A stretch of DNA of 64,000 nt, taken from NCBI RefSeq assembly GCF_000340215.1, contig NW_006921540.1:862377-926376 (forward strand). Reading direction: 5' to 3'. The DNA is from Pseudocercospora fijiensis CIRAD86. Taxonomy: Eukaryota; Ascomycota; Dothideomycetes; Mycosphaerellales; Mycosphaerellaceae. Within the stretch, counting starts at the first letter, position 1. Every line of letters starts with the position of its first letter. Shown in pieces: positions 20,601 through 29,990 of the stretch. Both the position numbers and the translations under genes were made by a program. The notes beneath the pieces are model-generated. The model was not told the origin of the DNA. It was given only the letters and a program-made list of their open reading frames with translations, and searched no databases.

Positions 20601-22370
20601 CCTTAGAAGCTGACAGCTGTCGAGGATTGGTTCCTGGGCACCAAGAGCTCCGGCGGCAAGCTGAAAGAACGTGAGGAGTTGTAACGCGCTTCCATCATGG
20701 CTCTCTGTACATTGCAATGCTTCAAGCTGGAGGCGTCGGACGAAGTGTAAGTCTCCGATCGTATCAGAGAGACTCTCGACGGACATGCTGGGTAGCGATC
20801 CGCTCCCCATCTCGGTCAATAGCGTCCGGGCTGACGCCTTAGATGTGGGCGATTTCTCCACCATGATGACACCATCCGTAAATAGAAACAACATTCCTCG
20901 CGCACCATCGCAGCCCTCGAAGGCATATGGCGGCATAAGCTCTATGTAGTCAACAGCTGCAACGAGACGCCCAGATACGTCAATATCCAGTGGCCATCCC
21001 ATCGTTCGTGTCCGAAGCCGTTCGACCATTGCTGCAGCCTCCGTTCCTTCATTCTCGGCGCAGATTCCGGTGACTATGTCTCGAGCCTTGAGGAGTAACT
21101 TCAGAGCTGGATGCTTGACTGGAAGCTGTTTCGCGATGCTGTCGATGTACAAGTTGTATCTGGGTAGTCGCTGAATTGGCTCGATCAATAGTGATGTCAG
21201 CTTCTGTTCGCCGATCTCCTGGAGTTCCTGTGCAAGACTGTCCTGAGCTCGTAGTAATGTCCTCAATGTCTGCGAGGCTTGTGCGTGTGAGCTCATGTAT
21301 TCTTGGTATGCCTCCGCAAACTGCGGAAGCCATTCGCAAAGGCATTGCGCAACCTGATCGAGGCCTTGCGAATCCGGCGGTGGAGTAGCTTGTGGTGTCG
21401 ACAGATCGTCCTGCGAGCTTTCAATGTCTTCCTGGGCATGTGAATGCGTACTTTCCACGACTTTGCTAATTTCTTCCGCAAAAGCAGAATTGAGCTCGAC
21501 GATCTTGCCAATGGAGGGCGAGAACACAACAGAAAGCTGCTGTTGATGTCTGTCCTTCAGATCTGCTCCAATATTACCAGAGAGATCTTGCAGCTCCTTC
21601 ATTCGATTCACGTAATTCTGCTCTGTCCCCACCAACTCGTCCAATTGCTTGCGCACATTCTCCTTCTGTGATCTCAGAAACGATGCTGTCCTTCCAATGG
21701 CATTCGCCTTCGACGGAGCTCGTTTTAGTCGCGAAGTGGGAAGAAAAGTGATCTCGCCAAACGCGTGCACCAGCTCAGCATATCGACCAAACTGTCGCTT
21801 CAAAATCTCCAAATCGCTTAGATCTTCTGACCCATCCGACGAACTCGGTCGCTCCTTGATTGACCCAGGCGGCAGAACCACATCGACATCTACCCAAGAC
21901 AGTCGCTGCTCGCAGAACGCGTCCAGTATATCTCCAATCACATCGTGCACATTCTCGATCTTGGTCATTCGTGTCGCCAAAATGGCAATGTGATCGTCGC
22001 CAAACAATGCGCCTGGAGATGGCGCCTTGACTTGAGCAGTCCATGTCTTCTTCACGCCGTCTCCAAGTTCGGTAAAGTACTTCTTCAGACCAAACGCAAG
22101 TCCGCGACACACTTCATCTCCCTGCTCTTCTCGCGGCAGATTGCTCACTGCGGAATAGAATGGCGAGTTCGGCGATACTGACAGACGCGCGTATGAAGCC
22201 AAGCCGGCGGGTGTAAAGACATGCACTTGTATGCGCGAACTCGTCGCGCCGATGGTCGCCGCCGGGCCATAGAACACCAACACCGGATTGTTGCCCAGGA
22301 GCGGGTCGGTAGTATGGAAGAGAGAAAGGTCGCCGGAGAGAGCTGGCGGCGAGGCGATTACGATGGCCAT
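17670..22370 (-). CDS. Bud3-like RhoGEF, 1566 aa, single exon
   Basis: Parts in order: an N-terminal conserved domain (about 1-170: LSLFHTTDPLLGNNPVLVFY; GDEVCRGLAFGLKKYF); a DH/RhoGEF domain (about 235-440), starting LDELVGTEQNYVNRMKELQ and carrying the helix LLIEPIQRLPRYNLYIDSI; a PH-like region; a domain near 860-1060 with RhoGAP-like helical layout; a long Ser/Pro/Arg-rich disordered part; and a C-terminal coiled coil (about 1455-1566). In filamentous ascomycetes Bud3 is a GEF for Rho4 at septation sites with the same N-domain plus DH order, so a role in septum formation is likely. ATG at 22370 gives MAIVIASPPALSG. Identity with Bud3 is by architecture and remembered motif pattern, not by a search. 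Confidence 0.72.
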   Translation of the reverse strand: MAIVIASPPALSGDLSLFHTTDPLLGNNPVLVFYGPAATIGATSSRIQVHVFTPAGLASYARLSVSPNSPFYSAVSNLPREEQGDEVCRGLAFGLKKYFTELGDGVKKTWTAQVKAPSPGALFGDDHIAILATRMTKIENVHDVIGDILDAFCEQRLSWVDVDVVLPPGSIKERPSSSDGSEDLSDLEILKRQFGRYAELVHAFGEITFLPTSRLKRAPSKANAIGRTASFLRSQKENVRKQLDELVGTEQNYVNRMKELQDLSGNIGADLKDRHQQQLSVVFSPSIGKIVELNSAFAEEISKVVESTHSHAQEDIESSQDDLSTPQATPPPDSQGLDQVAQCLCEWLPQFAEAYQEYMSSHAQASQTLRTLLRAQDSLAQELQEIGEQKLTSLLIEPIQRLPRYNLYIDSIAKQLPVKHPALKLLLKARDIVTGICAENEGTEAAAMVERLRTRTMGWPLDIDVSGRLVAAVDYIELMPPYAFEGCDGARGMLFLFTDGVIMVEKSPTSKASARTLLTEMGSGSLPSMSVESLSDTIGDLHFVRRLQLEALQCTESHDGSALQLLTFFQLAAGALGAQEPILDSCQLLRLEGAYDGRVSRFVEEVAKARVESRFSEAERESSTWEFRATDPASDSLNLLSAIFDDSNVEHTRSRGPCAPIRVVVDPERHQTQVKPGHSDVRTVINLAPHRDGDWRLTIDSIDGNLGREHFDTPDLVPALRRKIASLTSARLAIEQPAMAACMIMRNSDILQSIGLQAAGQADYQVKAKFTPRECVHRPKSPKKLLSSFLSSVGPGNEPPNLLRKDLPSLPPQSQIPRKPSHASSASYKPPSRESRPTSKEGAAPFAITTDLAANQLKKMEDTLSAYILALQARKGNIVGKNLKLRLVADPGLVEELYSGLLEDPNMMVLAAQAPLDVLMAAFEKFLNIAWKDHIGQVMPTSLLQDIQAKAEALFPSEFDEYFKNALGRLAPQNQRAFKAIMKLLADLLDGTGNDGDRGILTACFAEVLVTDGNPHDYIALIDRFVDDTDTYFGEPVDVSMTHSYKDTGSVKSHKRARSVNSGSLTSNTSSLRRKFGLGGLTRENSKSEQESKVASVWRTLSKSTRGEYSPGNSISKGSLGRSRSIDIEPPALGMRPPSPDSKISAASFGDLPNIVRTPSSHNLGLSTIGEHPSFIPQGPPRKKRRSSLSDLKVLETSPKRETWSTPSPRRPVLTQKALEEKALPDSPARSTPSGASSRDNTGRFGSPLQKTPRSRLPSSFRRELSPGPSRALGSQPPPELPRPKTSGGEKQSELQRPKTSGGPADEVVITSRPTSNIPSLVPRATSPAKFTPSTPNRTGLSERPGAGNIVKKPSPQSEKIGRTRSTTVDVPGIPQPSPSRKLRMQSPQKLRERLQNEQNSIAAAQSSIQEELSKIGDELICSTSMRSPVRGGSRTVGGRGSSSQASNMDLAQRVLKMEGALPKQMSDLNTRVNSIHTDLSTSLTVSEAKCKKLDDLYREANGENEALYSKFNEELSRILKAVRGGEGVEELKRKLKEAQDEVVMLRRECSRVKRENVGLRAQLKE

Positions 22371-22795
22371 AGCACACCGCTACTCATGCGTCGGTATCAG
22401 GCGACGATGTGCCACTCATGCGCTGGCGAAAAGTGCTGGGTGTTGTGCTGTATCCGAATGTCTGGTTGTTACTTCATCGTCATCATAGTCGTGAATGCCG
22501 TCTAATGCGATGCTCGGTGGACAGGAGGAGATTCGTGAACATGGGTTGTTTACCAAAAGTCGCGTCCTTCTCATGCAATGCGACACAAGGAAGGTAAACA
22601 ATGGATTGATGAGCAGACACGGCGTCTGTTGTGGCACAGGATGCAGCTTCCCTGTCCAGCTTCCCTGTCTAGCGTCAAACCCAAAGTCGCGAAGCAGGCG
22701 CGTAATCACTCAGAACCGGGCTATTATTCACTTCTCCTCCTCCTCTCCAAACTAACTTACATGTCCAAGACTTTTCACTTTTCACCTTCAAGAAA
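22371..22795. promoter_or_regulatory. Divergent promoter, Bud3-like and Dcc1
   Basis: A 425-bp region between two divergent start codons. A CT-rich stretch (TTCTCCTCCTCCTCTCC) at about 22731-22747 lies 50 bp before the Dcc1 ATG, as in many fungal core promoters. No RNA gene seen. Confidence 0.5.
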
Positions 22796-23884
22796 ATGTC
22801 GACGCAAGACCGAGAAGCTGGCGTGCCAATAAGCGTCTTGCCGGAATCTGACCTGCAACATGTACGTCTCCTCGAGCTGCCTCCAGAGCTCCTCGCACTA
22901 CTCACTGGAGAATGCCCACCAAGGTATAGATAAATAGCCCGCTTTCCATTTGTCGCAATCGCTGAGCCCTTCAACAGATTGCAGCTGAAGTCGAAAGAAG
23001 ACTTGGCAGGGAATGCGAAAGATGCGAACGTCGTCCTCTGCACTCCAGACAGGACCTACAATGTTCGACAAGTCAGCACATCCAATAGTGTCTACTTGAC
23101 CCAGACAACCGAGAAACAAGATCCAGGAGGTGGCCCACCCACGATCGGAGTCGAGGCCGTAGCGAAATGCGATACCACTATCGAGCTGCTATCCACCACG
23201 AAGCAGTCTGCTGTGCCATTTATCAAGACTGCCCTTCCGGTGTTCTCGTCTAATGGCAACTATGCATCGGCTGTTCCGGTCACTAAAGCCGAACTGTTCG
23301 CTCACATCCCGCTCAGCCAAGCTGAATGCGAGGAGGGCTGGTCAGAATTGGCATGCTTTGAATCTCCGCACCCTCGAGGTTGTTATGTGCCCAGCGCGAA
23401 GGTGAAGTCTGAGATATGGCAACTCGCACTTACGGCCGCTACAGCAGACGGCATCAGCTTGACCGATCCCTTTCCTGACGACGACATCCCAGCCTTCGCG
23501 ATGGACATTTGTCAAGACTGGCCCTCGGAGCTGGTCTCAAGCGTCCTCAAAGGCGGTTCAAGTCTGACTCCAGGCGGACACTTCGCGCTTGACGAGAGCA
23601 AAGCCGTCCGCTTTGCAGGCATAAATCTCCTTCAGGCCAAATCCGAAGGCAGAGCGATTGAAGCTACAGGATTTCTCAGAGCATGGCGCGATGTCTTACC
23701 GGAAGCCTGGCGGGACAAATGTGAATTCACTGCACTTCAGGGTTCCTATGCTTTGCAAGATGGTGGCAGCATGATCAAATACATCGACACTGCACCAGCA
23801 ACCATCGCAACAACAGACTCCAAGTCCTTGGGTGCCAAACGGAAATGGCACGAAAAGTTCGCGGCCTCAAGGAAAAAGGCATGA
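22796..23884 (+). CDS. DCC1: Sister chromatid cohesion protein Dcc1, 344 aa
   Basis: Exons are 22796-22923 and 22978-23884. The 54-nt intron (GTATAG...CGCTGAG...CAACAG) joins ECPPR to LQLKSKED. Dcc1 is a subunit of the alternative clamp loader Ctf18-RFC, which loads or unloads PCNA and helps cohesion and checkpoint signalling in S phase. Matching features: LLELPPELLALL then LKSKED, the block VVLCTPDRTYNVRQVSTSNS near residue 60, and a C-terminal winged-helix part with FLRAWRDVLPEAW, as in Dcc1 proteins that recognise their last-step substrate through FxxxWxxxLP-like residues. The length matches family size. Start ATG is preceded by AAGAAA. Confidence 0.88.
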
Positions 23885-23995
23885 CCTCGTTCTTCATCGC
23901 ATCACTCATGTATAAATGGGTATCTCACAAGACAAATCAAGCAGAATCTCAACCATATATTTATCTCCTCATCTTTCATATCAGCGTCCTCCTCA

Positions 23996-24694
23996 TCACA
24001 TAGGCAACCTCCTCATTTCCTCCAACGTCCAATACCTCCTCACATTCTCCGCCCCCAAAGTCCTAACCTCATCATCCAAATGCGTCCAGAGCACATCCCC
24101 AAACCCATCCATCAACTCCTTCAACTCCTGCAACCTCAACTCCTTCTCCCCGCTCCTACACTTCGCGATATATTCCTCAAACCCCTCCAAACCCTGATGT
24201 ATCCCCTTATGCTGCTCCAAAAGATGCTCTTTATTCTTGAACACATCCATTTTTCTCGCTAATACAGGAAAGATATGTTGTTCTTCAATCGTGTGATGGA
24301 CAGTGAGGTGGTGAGAGAATTGTTCAGCCAAAGCCAAAAATTGCCGGATTGACATTCCGTTTGGGCGAGAATTGGTTGAGGCGGCGTGGTAGAGGGTATT
24401 CCACGTTTGCCGGAAATTTTCGTGGAATAGGTCCATATGTTCGGCCATGCGGTTGTAGACTCTGAAGTCTTGAGGACTCAGTTTCGGTAACTTCTCTCCT
24501 TCCTTCTCTGTTGTTGTTGGAGCGATTTCTGTCGGTTCCGATGCTTTTGGAATTTCTTCTGCCGACATTTTCTGGAGTGCGTCGTCGTTCTGTTCGGCCA
24601 TTCTTGTCGTCGTAAACCCTCGTGGTCGTAGTTTCTCGGCCTGATTCTGTCTTGGTATACTCCCCAACGACCTCCTGACGAGCAATCGCAACAT
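23996..24694 (-). CDS. Hemerythrin (HHE) domain protein, 232 aa
   Basis: The N-terminus (MLRLLVRRSLGSIPRQNQ) is basic and hydroxylated, with no acidic residue in the first 20, consistent with mitochondrial import. The HHE domain covers about residues 85-205. Iron-ligand candidates are H in RMAEHMDLFH, H in EQFSHHLTVHHTIEEQHIFP, and H in LEQHKGIHQGLEGFEEYI, with a final DVLWTHLDDEV. Such proteins bind a di-iron centre and may handle oxygen, nitric oxide or iron. Single exon; convergent with Dcc1, 111 bp apart. Confidence 0.88.
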   Translation of the reverse strand: MLRLLVRRSLGSIPRQNQAEKLRPRGFTTTRMAEQNDDALQKMSAEEIPKASEPTEIAPTTTEKEGEKLPKLSPQDFRVYNRMAEHMDLFHENFRQTWNTLYHAASTNSRPNGMSIRQFLALAEQFSHHLTVHHTIEEQHIFPVLARKMDVFKNKEHLLEQHKGIHQGLEGFEEYIAKCRSGEKELRLQELKELMDGFGDVLWTHLDDEVRTLGAENVRRYWTLEEMRRLPM

Positions 24695-25112
24695 GTGTAT
24701 GCACTCTCGATATCATTGCAGGAGACATTGTGTGTGCAGGAAACAAATGGAATCTCGAAAGACCGTTTGGCCACAATTGCTTACTAAAGTCTCGGACTGG
24801 ACGCGGGATCCCGTGCCGGGAGCTTGGATTTCTCGGCGCCGAGCGTGAGATCATTTTCGCCGTGCCGCGTCCTCCGTATCTTGTCTATCTTCATCGAGCT
24901 GCTTCGAGATGCTCATGAAGGCATCGGAGCCATGCATGCTCAGAAGTGACAGAGCCATCAGGTGATTGGAGGTCGGGCTCAAACTGATCAGAATGGCATG
25001 CGTGCAGCGGCATTCGCAGTTGCTAGAGAGATGAGTCATCCTACTATTCTTTTCAACAACAACATGATCTTTCCAGCATCTCGACAAAATTTGACAATAG
25101 ACATTAATCCAG
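24695..25112. promoter_or_regulatory. Intergenic, divergent promoters
   Basis: 418 bp between the HHE gene start and the GNAT gene start. Frames crossing it are out-of-phase shadows. Nothing else recognised. Confidence 0.4.
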
Positions 25113-25673
25113 ATGGCACACATGTTCACATCCGAGCGATTGATATACCGCGCCATCGAGGAATCAGATGACCCATTCCTCGTGTCTCTCCACCAGGATC
25201 CAGAAGCATACCAGAATACCGTTCCATGGCTTCCCGTACCGCAAGGCAAGAAGAGTGCACCTCAACATCGCGAACACTTCGAAAAATGCATGCTTGCCGC
25301 AATGATATGTGTTCGTGATGCAGACGTGCCCATCGGTCTGGTCACCATGAAGGACGCCAACATACCTCCCAATGGAAAGCACATTCGGCATGCAAGAATC
25401 GGAATCAACATCAAGCGCGAGTATCAAGGTCGTGGTTTTGGAAAAGAGGCTGTCAGCTGGCTTCTGGATCGGGGCTTTCGACGAGCTGGTCTGCATAAGA
25501 TCAGCTTGACTGTCTACGAGTTCAACACCAGTGCGATCAAGTTGTACGAGAAGCTAGGATTTGTGCTTGAGGCTAGGCTGCGGGATTAAGTCTGGCATGA
25601 TGGCCGCTTCTGGGAAGATTACATCTACTCGATGCTGGAGGACGAGTGGAGGCAACTGGGGAAGACACCTTGA
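25113..25673 (+). pseudogene. GNAT acetyltransferase (RimJ/RimL-like) with an in-frame TAA
   Basis: The frame from ATG 25113 reads a GNAT protein: FTSERLIYRAIEESDDPFL at the start, the acetyl-CoA loop in KREYQGRGFGKEAVSWLLDR (Q/R-x-x-G-x-G/A), and KISLTVYEFNTSAIKLYEKL (beta-bulge and NTSA-x-x-LYEK helix). A TAA stops it at 25587-25589 after 158 codons. The same frame, with no shift, then gives VWHDGRFWEDYIYSMLEDEW and ends at TGA 25671-25673. This is exactly the expected last beta-strand and tail of the family, so the full protein would be 186 codons. No intron can remove the stop. Candidate causes are a CAA-to-TAA mutation, a sequencing error, or readthrough. The truncated 158-aa form lacks the last strand. 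Confidence 0.75.
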
Positions 25674-25997
25674 TGAAGTGGAATCGAGTTCAGCAGCCAA
25701 AGAGCTTCGGGGCACACTTCACGTTCACGATGCTGCTTGTGACTCCCGCAAGCAATACTGCGCTTTCCACAAAGCGTAGTTTCTGGTTAATGTACTCGGT
25801 ACGAGATCTACCGAGCGATTTAACCAGAGTTAGCAGGGCATCGAATCACCCTCCGGGATCTCAGCTAGAACTACACCGCATGCTTAGTCTGCAAATGCCC
25901 GCTCATAGATGCTATAATGGTCAAGACTTGTGCTCTTGCAATGATCAAACACGAAAATAACTGAGATACATAGAAGCAAGAACGTATATCACTCAAA
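25674..25997. other. Intergenic upstream of GH31 gene
   Basis: 324 bp with no gene seen. It should hold the GH31 promoter. Confidence 0.4.
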
Positions 25998-27974
25998 ATG
26001 TTGACCCAGGACGGCAAAAAGCTCATCTTCCGTCACGACGACCATCTCCTCTGGATCGAACCATGGAGCACAAATGCCTTTCGAGTGCGAGCTACAAAAC
26101 TTGCTGCGTTTCCAACGGATGACTGGGCTCTCAGCGAGGCAGTAGTCGACACATGCTCTGCCGTCAAGATCATATTACCAAACGACAAAGATGGCTCTGC
26201 AACCATCACCAATGGCAACATCACAGCATCAGTCTCCCGACGAGGGAAGATCATCATGACCAATTCAAAAGGCAACAAGCTGCTAGAAGAATACGCTCGG
26301 CACCGCTTAGACCTCACGGATCCGAAATGTAGTGCGCTTGACATCCAGGCTCGGGAGCTCAAAGGTATACCCGGAGGAGACTTCCACGCCACGCTTCGTC
26401 TCGAAAGTCTGGATCCTGATGAGAAGATTTATGGCATGGGTCAATATCAGCAACCGTATCTCAACCTCAAAGGCACAGATATCGAGCTTGCCCAGCGAAA
26501 CTCACAAGCCAGCGTTCCCTTTGCTGTGAGCAGCTTGGGGTACGGTTTCCTATGGAACAATCCCGCTGTAGGCCGAGCCGTGCTGGGCAAGAACGTAATT
26601 TCATTCGAGAGCTACTCGACAAAAGTGATAGATTACTGGATCGTAGCAGGAGATTCTCCCAAAGAAACCACAGAAGCCTACGCTTCCGTCACAGGTCACG
26701 TCCCCATTATGCCAGAATATGGTCTCGGATTCTGGCAATGCAAGCTCCGCTACAAATCCCAGGACGAGCTCCTCGGCATCGCCCGTGAATACAAGAAGCG
26801 AAAAGTCCCCTTAGATCTCATCGTGATAGATTTCTTCCATTGGAAATACCAGGGCGAATGGTCGTTTGATCCAGAATTCTGGCCCGATCCCAAAGCCATG
26901 ATGGCCGAGCTCAAAGAAATGGGCGTGGAACTCATGGTCTCCATCTGGCCCACCGTCGACAGCAAAGGCGAGAACTGGGACGAAATGCTCGAAAAAGGGC
27001 TCCTCATCCGGCACGATCGCGGCGTACGAGTCGCAATGCAATGCGATGGCGATGTCACACATTTCGACGCCACGAACCCCGAAGCCAGAGAATTCGTCTG
27101 GTCCAAAGTCAAGAAATCTTATTTTGACATCGGCATCAAAGTCTTCTGGCTCGACGAAGCAGAACCCGAATTTTCGATTTACCAATTCGATAATTACCGT
27201 TATCATATCGGTCCGGTCCTACAGATCGGAAACCAGTTCCCGAAATCCTATGCTCAAGGTTTCTACGAAGGGCAGACGGCAGCCGGACAAACGAATATTT
27301 TGAACCTCCTCCGCTGCGCATGGGCGGGCTCGCAGAAATATGGTGCGCTGGTGTGGTCGGGCGATATCGCGTCTTCATGGGCATCTTTCCGGAATCAACT
27401 CAGCGCAGGTTTGAATATGGGAATGGCGGGGATCCCATGGTGGACGACAGATATCGGCGGTTTCCACGGCGGGAATCCCAACGATCCCGAATTCCGCGAA
27501 CTTTTCGTTCGATGGTTCCAATGGGGTGCTTTCTGTCCCGTGATGCGTTTGCACGGAGATCGTGAACCTAAGCCTCAAGATCAACCGACTGCTCCCGGAG
27601 CTCCGAATGAGATTTGGAGCTATGGTGATGAGGTTTATGGGATTTGCGTCAAGTATATTGGGATCCGGGAGGAATTGAGAGAGTATACGAGGTCTTTGAT
27701 GAAGGAGGCGCATGAGAAGGGGTCGCCGGTTATTAGGACGCTGTTTTATGAATTTCCTGCGGACCAGAGGGCGTGGGAGCTTGAGACGGAGTATATGTAT
27801 GGGTCGAAGTATCTGGTTGTTCCGGTTTTGGAGGCGAAGAAGAGGAAGGTCAAGGTGTATTTTCCGAAGGGTGCAGACTGGACGACTTGGGATGGGAAGG
27901 AGAAGTTTGAGGGAGGGAAGGAGGTTGAGGTTGATGCGCCGATTGACACGATGCCCGTCTTCGTCAGGATGTAG
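25998..27974 (+). CDS. Glycoside hydrolase family 31 (alpha-xylosidase/alpha-glucosidase type), 658 aa
   Basis: Single exon from ATG in AAAATGTTG. No signal peptide, so probably intracellular. The N-terminal beta-sandwich contains EKIYGMGQYQQPYLNLKG, and the (beta/alpha)8 barrel starts about residue 235 (MPEYGLGFWQCKLRY). The catalytic nucleophile is Asp386 in KVFWLDEAEPEF and the acid/base is Asp456 in LVWSGDIASSW. GIPWWTTDIGGFHGG is the conserved GH31 loop. The DEAEPE nucleophile context is like the xylosidase-type branch rather than the secreted maltase branch; substrate could be xyloglucan fragments or related alpha-glycosides. The length fits compact GH31 enzymes. Codon use shifts to G/T-rich third positions in the last 400 bp. 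Confidence 0.93.
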   Translation: MLTQDGKKLIFRHDDHLLWIEPWSTNAFRVRATKLAAFPTDDWALSEAVVDTCSAVKIILPNDKDGSATITNGNITASVSRRGKIIMTNSKGNKLLEEYARHRLDLTDPKCSALDIQARELKGIPGGDFHATLRLESLDPDEKIYGMGQYQQPYLNLKGTDIELAQRNSQASVPFAVSSLGYGFLWNNPAVGRAVLGKNVISFESYSTKVIDYWIVAGDSPKETTEAYASVTGHVPIMPEYGLGFWQCKLRYKSQDELLGIAREYKKRKVPLDLIVIDFFHWKYQGEWSFDPEFWPDPKAMMAELKEMGVELMVSIWPTVDSKGENWDEMLEKGLLIRHDRGVRVAMQCDGDVTHFDATNPEAREFVWSKVKKSYFDIGIKVFWLDEAEPEFSIYQFDNYRYHIGPVLQIGNQFPKSYAQGFYEGQTAAGQTNILNLLRCAWAGSQKYGALVWSGDIASSWASFRNQLSAGLNMGMAGIPWWTTDIGGFHGGNPNDPEFRELFVRWFQWGAFCPVMRLHGDREPKPQDQPTAPGAPNEIWSYGDEVYGICVKYIGIREELREYTRSLMKEAHEKGSPVIRTLFYEFPADQRAWELETEYMYGSKYLVVPVLEAKKRKVKVYFPKGADWTTWDGKEKFEGGKEVEVDAPIDTMPVFVRM

Positions 27975-28427
27975 GTCCTTGTGCACAGATGAGTTGAGGA
28001 TCACAAAAGCGGTTCTATTCTAGCGTGCGTGCTTTGTCAGCGAAACCCTGAAACCTTCCATCCAACCTTCCCTTCCCTTCTTCGCTCACCTCCTTCGCGC
28101 TGCACACACGCACATACAGACAGACGGGCAGACAGCCAGCCAGCCTCCCACGTATCCGCCAGACGAAGACAACAAATGCGCCCGCACCGGGCACTCTCCG
28201 ACGCACAAAGTGGAGTCTTACGGGAGAATGGTTACCGCCCACAGTGCGCAAAAGAGGGGTTGCATCCATCGTCAAGAAGTGCTGCTGGTCATGGGCATTT
28301 GTCGGCATACCTATCCGGTATAGGCTTCAGCAGTGTAGTATTATAGCGTAACGGCTATCTCGACGTCGTCCTTTACTACATGGCAAGGCAAGTAGCCCAC
28401 TTTGACTTTCATCCTCATCACGCCGCC
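27975..28427. promoter_or_regulatory. Intergenic upstream of esterase gene
   Basis: About 450 bp. It contains a CT-rich stretch (28055-28100) and a run of CAGACAGACGGGCAGACAG type (28117-28143). No gene supported. Confidence 0.4.
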
Positions 28428-29990
28428 ATGCTTGCTCTCACGGCCTTAGCCGCCTTCCTGGCTTCTGCAAGTGCTGGACCGCCTTGGAGACATCATGGAG
28501 GTGAGGGAGGATACCGGGGCCATGGCCAAGACCAGCTGAACGTTGCGACAACTTCTGGACATGTTCACGGGAAGATCGATGCGGGACTTCCGAACGTGCG
28601 TCAGTTCTTGGGCATCCCGTTCGCGAAACCACCGACGGGATCATTACGTTGGAGTGCGCCTGAAGCCCTTTCACAGCCAGATGCCATGATCGAGGCCACA
28701 GAGTTGCCACCAAGCTGTAATCAATTCCTGTCCAGTAGGGGCGATTCGTTGTATACTAGGGAGGTGCTGGAGTTCAACCTGCAAGGCTTGAATCGGACTG
28801 GATCTACGTCTGAAGACTGCTTGACTGCGTCTGTGTGGACCCCAACGATTCATGACCAGAAGAGCTGGGTTGGCTTACCTGTGCTTATCTACATGTATGG
28901 AGGCGGCTGGTCGAATGGTGGCCAGGACGTGCCATATCAAATCCCGGCTCAATGGGTGAACAGAAGTCCCGGTCACATTGTGGTCTCATTCAATTACAGA
29001 CTTAACATTTTCGGCTTCCCGGGCGCACAAGGCCTCGAAGACCAAAACCTTGGCCTCCTTGATCAGCGAGCTGCTGTGGAATGGATCAAGGAGAACATCG
29101 CAGCATTTGGAGGCGACCCAGAGCAGATGATCATCTTTGGACAATCAGCAGGAGCGGGTTCTGTGGACTTTTACAATTATGCTTACCCCAAAGACCCTAT
29201 CGTGAAAGGCCTGATCATGGAATCTGGCACCGCACTACTGCCGATTGGCGGTGATTCCACCGGTATCAACTTCACATTTGTAGCCACACAGCTTGGATAC
29301 TCGGGCTCGAGCAGCGACTCTGCAGCCGTGCTATCCTACATGCGAAGTCTGGACGCCAGCAAGATCGAGAACTTCGTTGCAAACTATTCTGACAGCGGAT
29401 CATCACCCGGCCTATCTTTTGGACCTATCTCAGACGGTAAATCAGTCTTTGCCAACTACACTTCCCGCGCTCTCTCAGGCCAACAAGCAAACATTCCAGC
29501 CATCATCGGCACAAATCTCCAAGACGGAGTTCCTTTTGCACCATACAACCCCAATGGTCCCAACTTGACTCTCGCCAACGAAGCTTACCTCAGAGTTTTC
29601 TTCTGCCCTGCTACAGAAACTATCCGTCTCCGTCAAACAACAGGCAGGCTGACTTATGCCTATCGCTATTCTGGCAACTTTACAAACATCTCTCCCAAAC
29701 CCTGGATGGGCGCTTACCATTCTGCGGAATTGCCATTGATTTTCGGCACACATCCTGACTATCGCGGCGCGAGTACGGACTTGGAGTATCAGACGAGTTG
29801 TGCTATGCAAGATGCTTGGGTTGCTTTTGCGAAGGATCCTGTGAATGGATTGAAGGGGCAGGACTGGATGGCATATGAGGAATTGGGAGCGAAAGCGGTA
29901 AGAGAATTCGGTGCTGGAGTGGCGGCTCGGGATATTAGTTTGGAAAGTGTTGAGGCGGAGTGCAATGGTGCTGAGCCGGTTGTAGGGTGA
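28428..29990 (+). CDS. Secreted type-B carboxylesterase/lipase, 520 aa
   Basis: The frame is open from an ATG at 28380, but the ATG at 28428 gives a textbook signal peptide (MLALTALAAFLASASA, cut before GPPW), so I start there. The alpha/beta-hydrolase family marks are FLGIPFAKPPTGSLRWSAPE, SEDCLTASVW, the oxyanion loop LIYMYGGGWSNGG, the nucleophile elbow FGQSAGAGSV with Ser240, and GAYHSAELPLIFG with the likely catalytic His. Fungal members hydrolyse carboxylic esters or lipids outside the cell. Several N-x-S/T sites would carry glycans. Single exon. The exact substrate is not predictable. Confidence 0.92.
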   Translation: MLALTALAAFLASASAGPPWRHHGGEGGYRGHGQDQLNVATTSGHVHGKIDAGLPNVRQFLGIPFAKPPTGSLRWSAPEALSQPDAMIEATELPPSCNQFLSSRGDSLYTREVLEFNLQGLNRTGSTSEDCLTASVWTPTIHDQKSWVGLPVLIYMYGGGWSNGGQDVPYQIPAQWVNRSPGHIVVSFNYRLNIFGFPGAQGLEDQNLGLLDQRAAVEWIKENIAAFGGDPEQMIIFGQSAGAGSVDFYNYAYPKDPIVKGLIMESGTALLPIGGDSTGINFTFVATQLGYSGSSSDSAAVLSYMRSLDASKIENFVANYSDSGSSPGLSFGPISDGKSVFANYTSRALSGQQANIPAIIGTNLQDGVPFAPYNPNGPNLTLANEAYLRVFFCPATETIRLRQTTGRLTYAYRYSGNFTNISPKPWMGAYHSAELPLIFGTHPDYRGASTDLEYQTSCAMQDAWVAFAKDPVNGLKGQDWMAYEELGAKAVREFGAGVAARDISLESVEAECNGAEPVVG

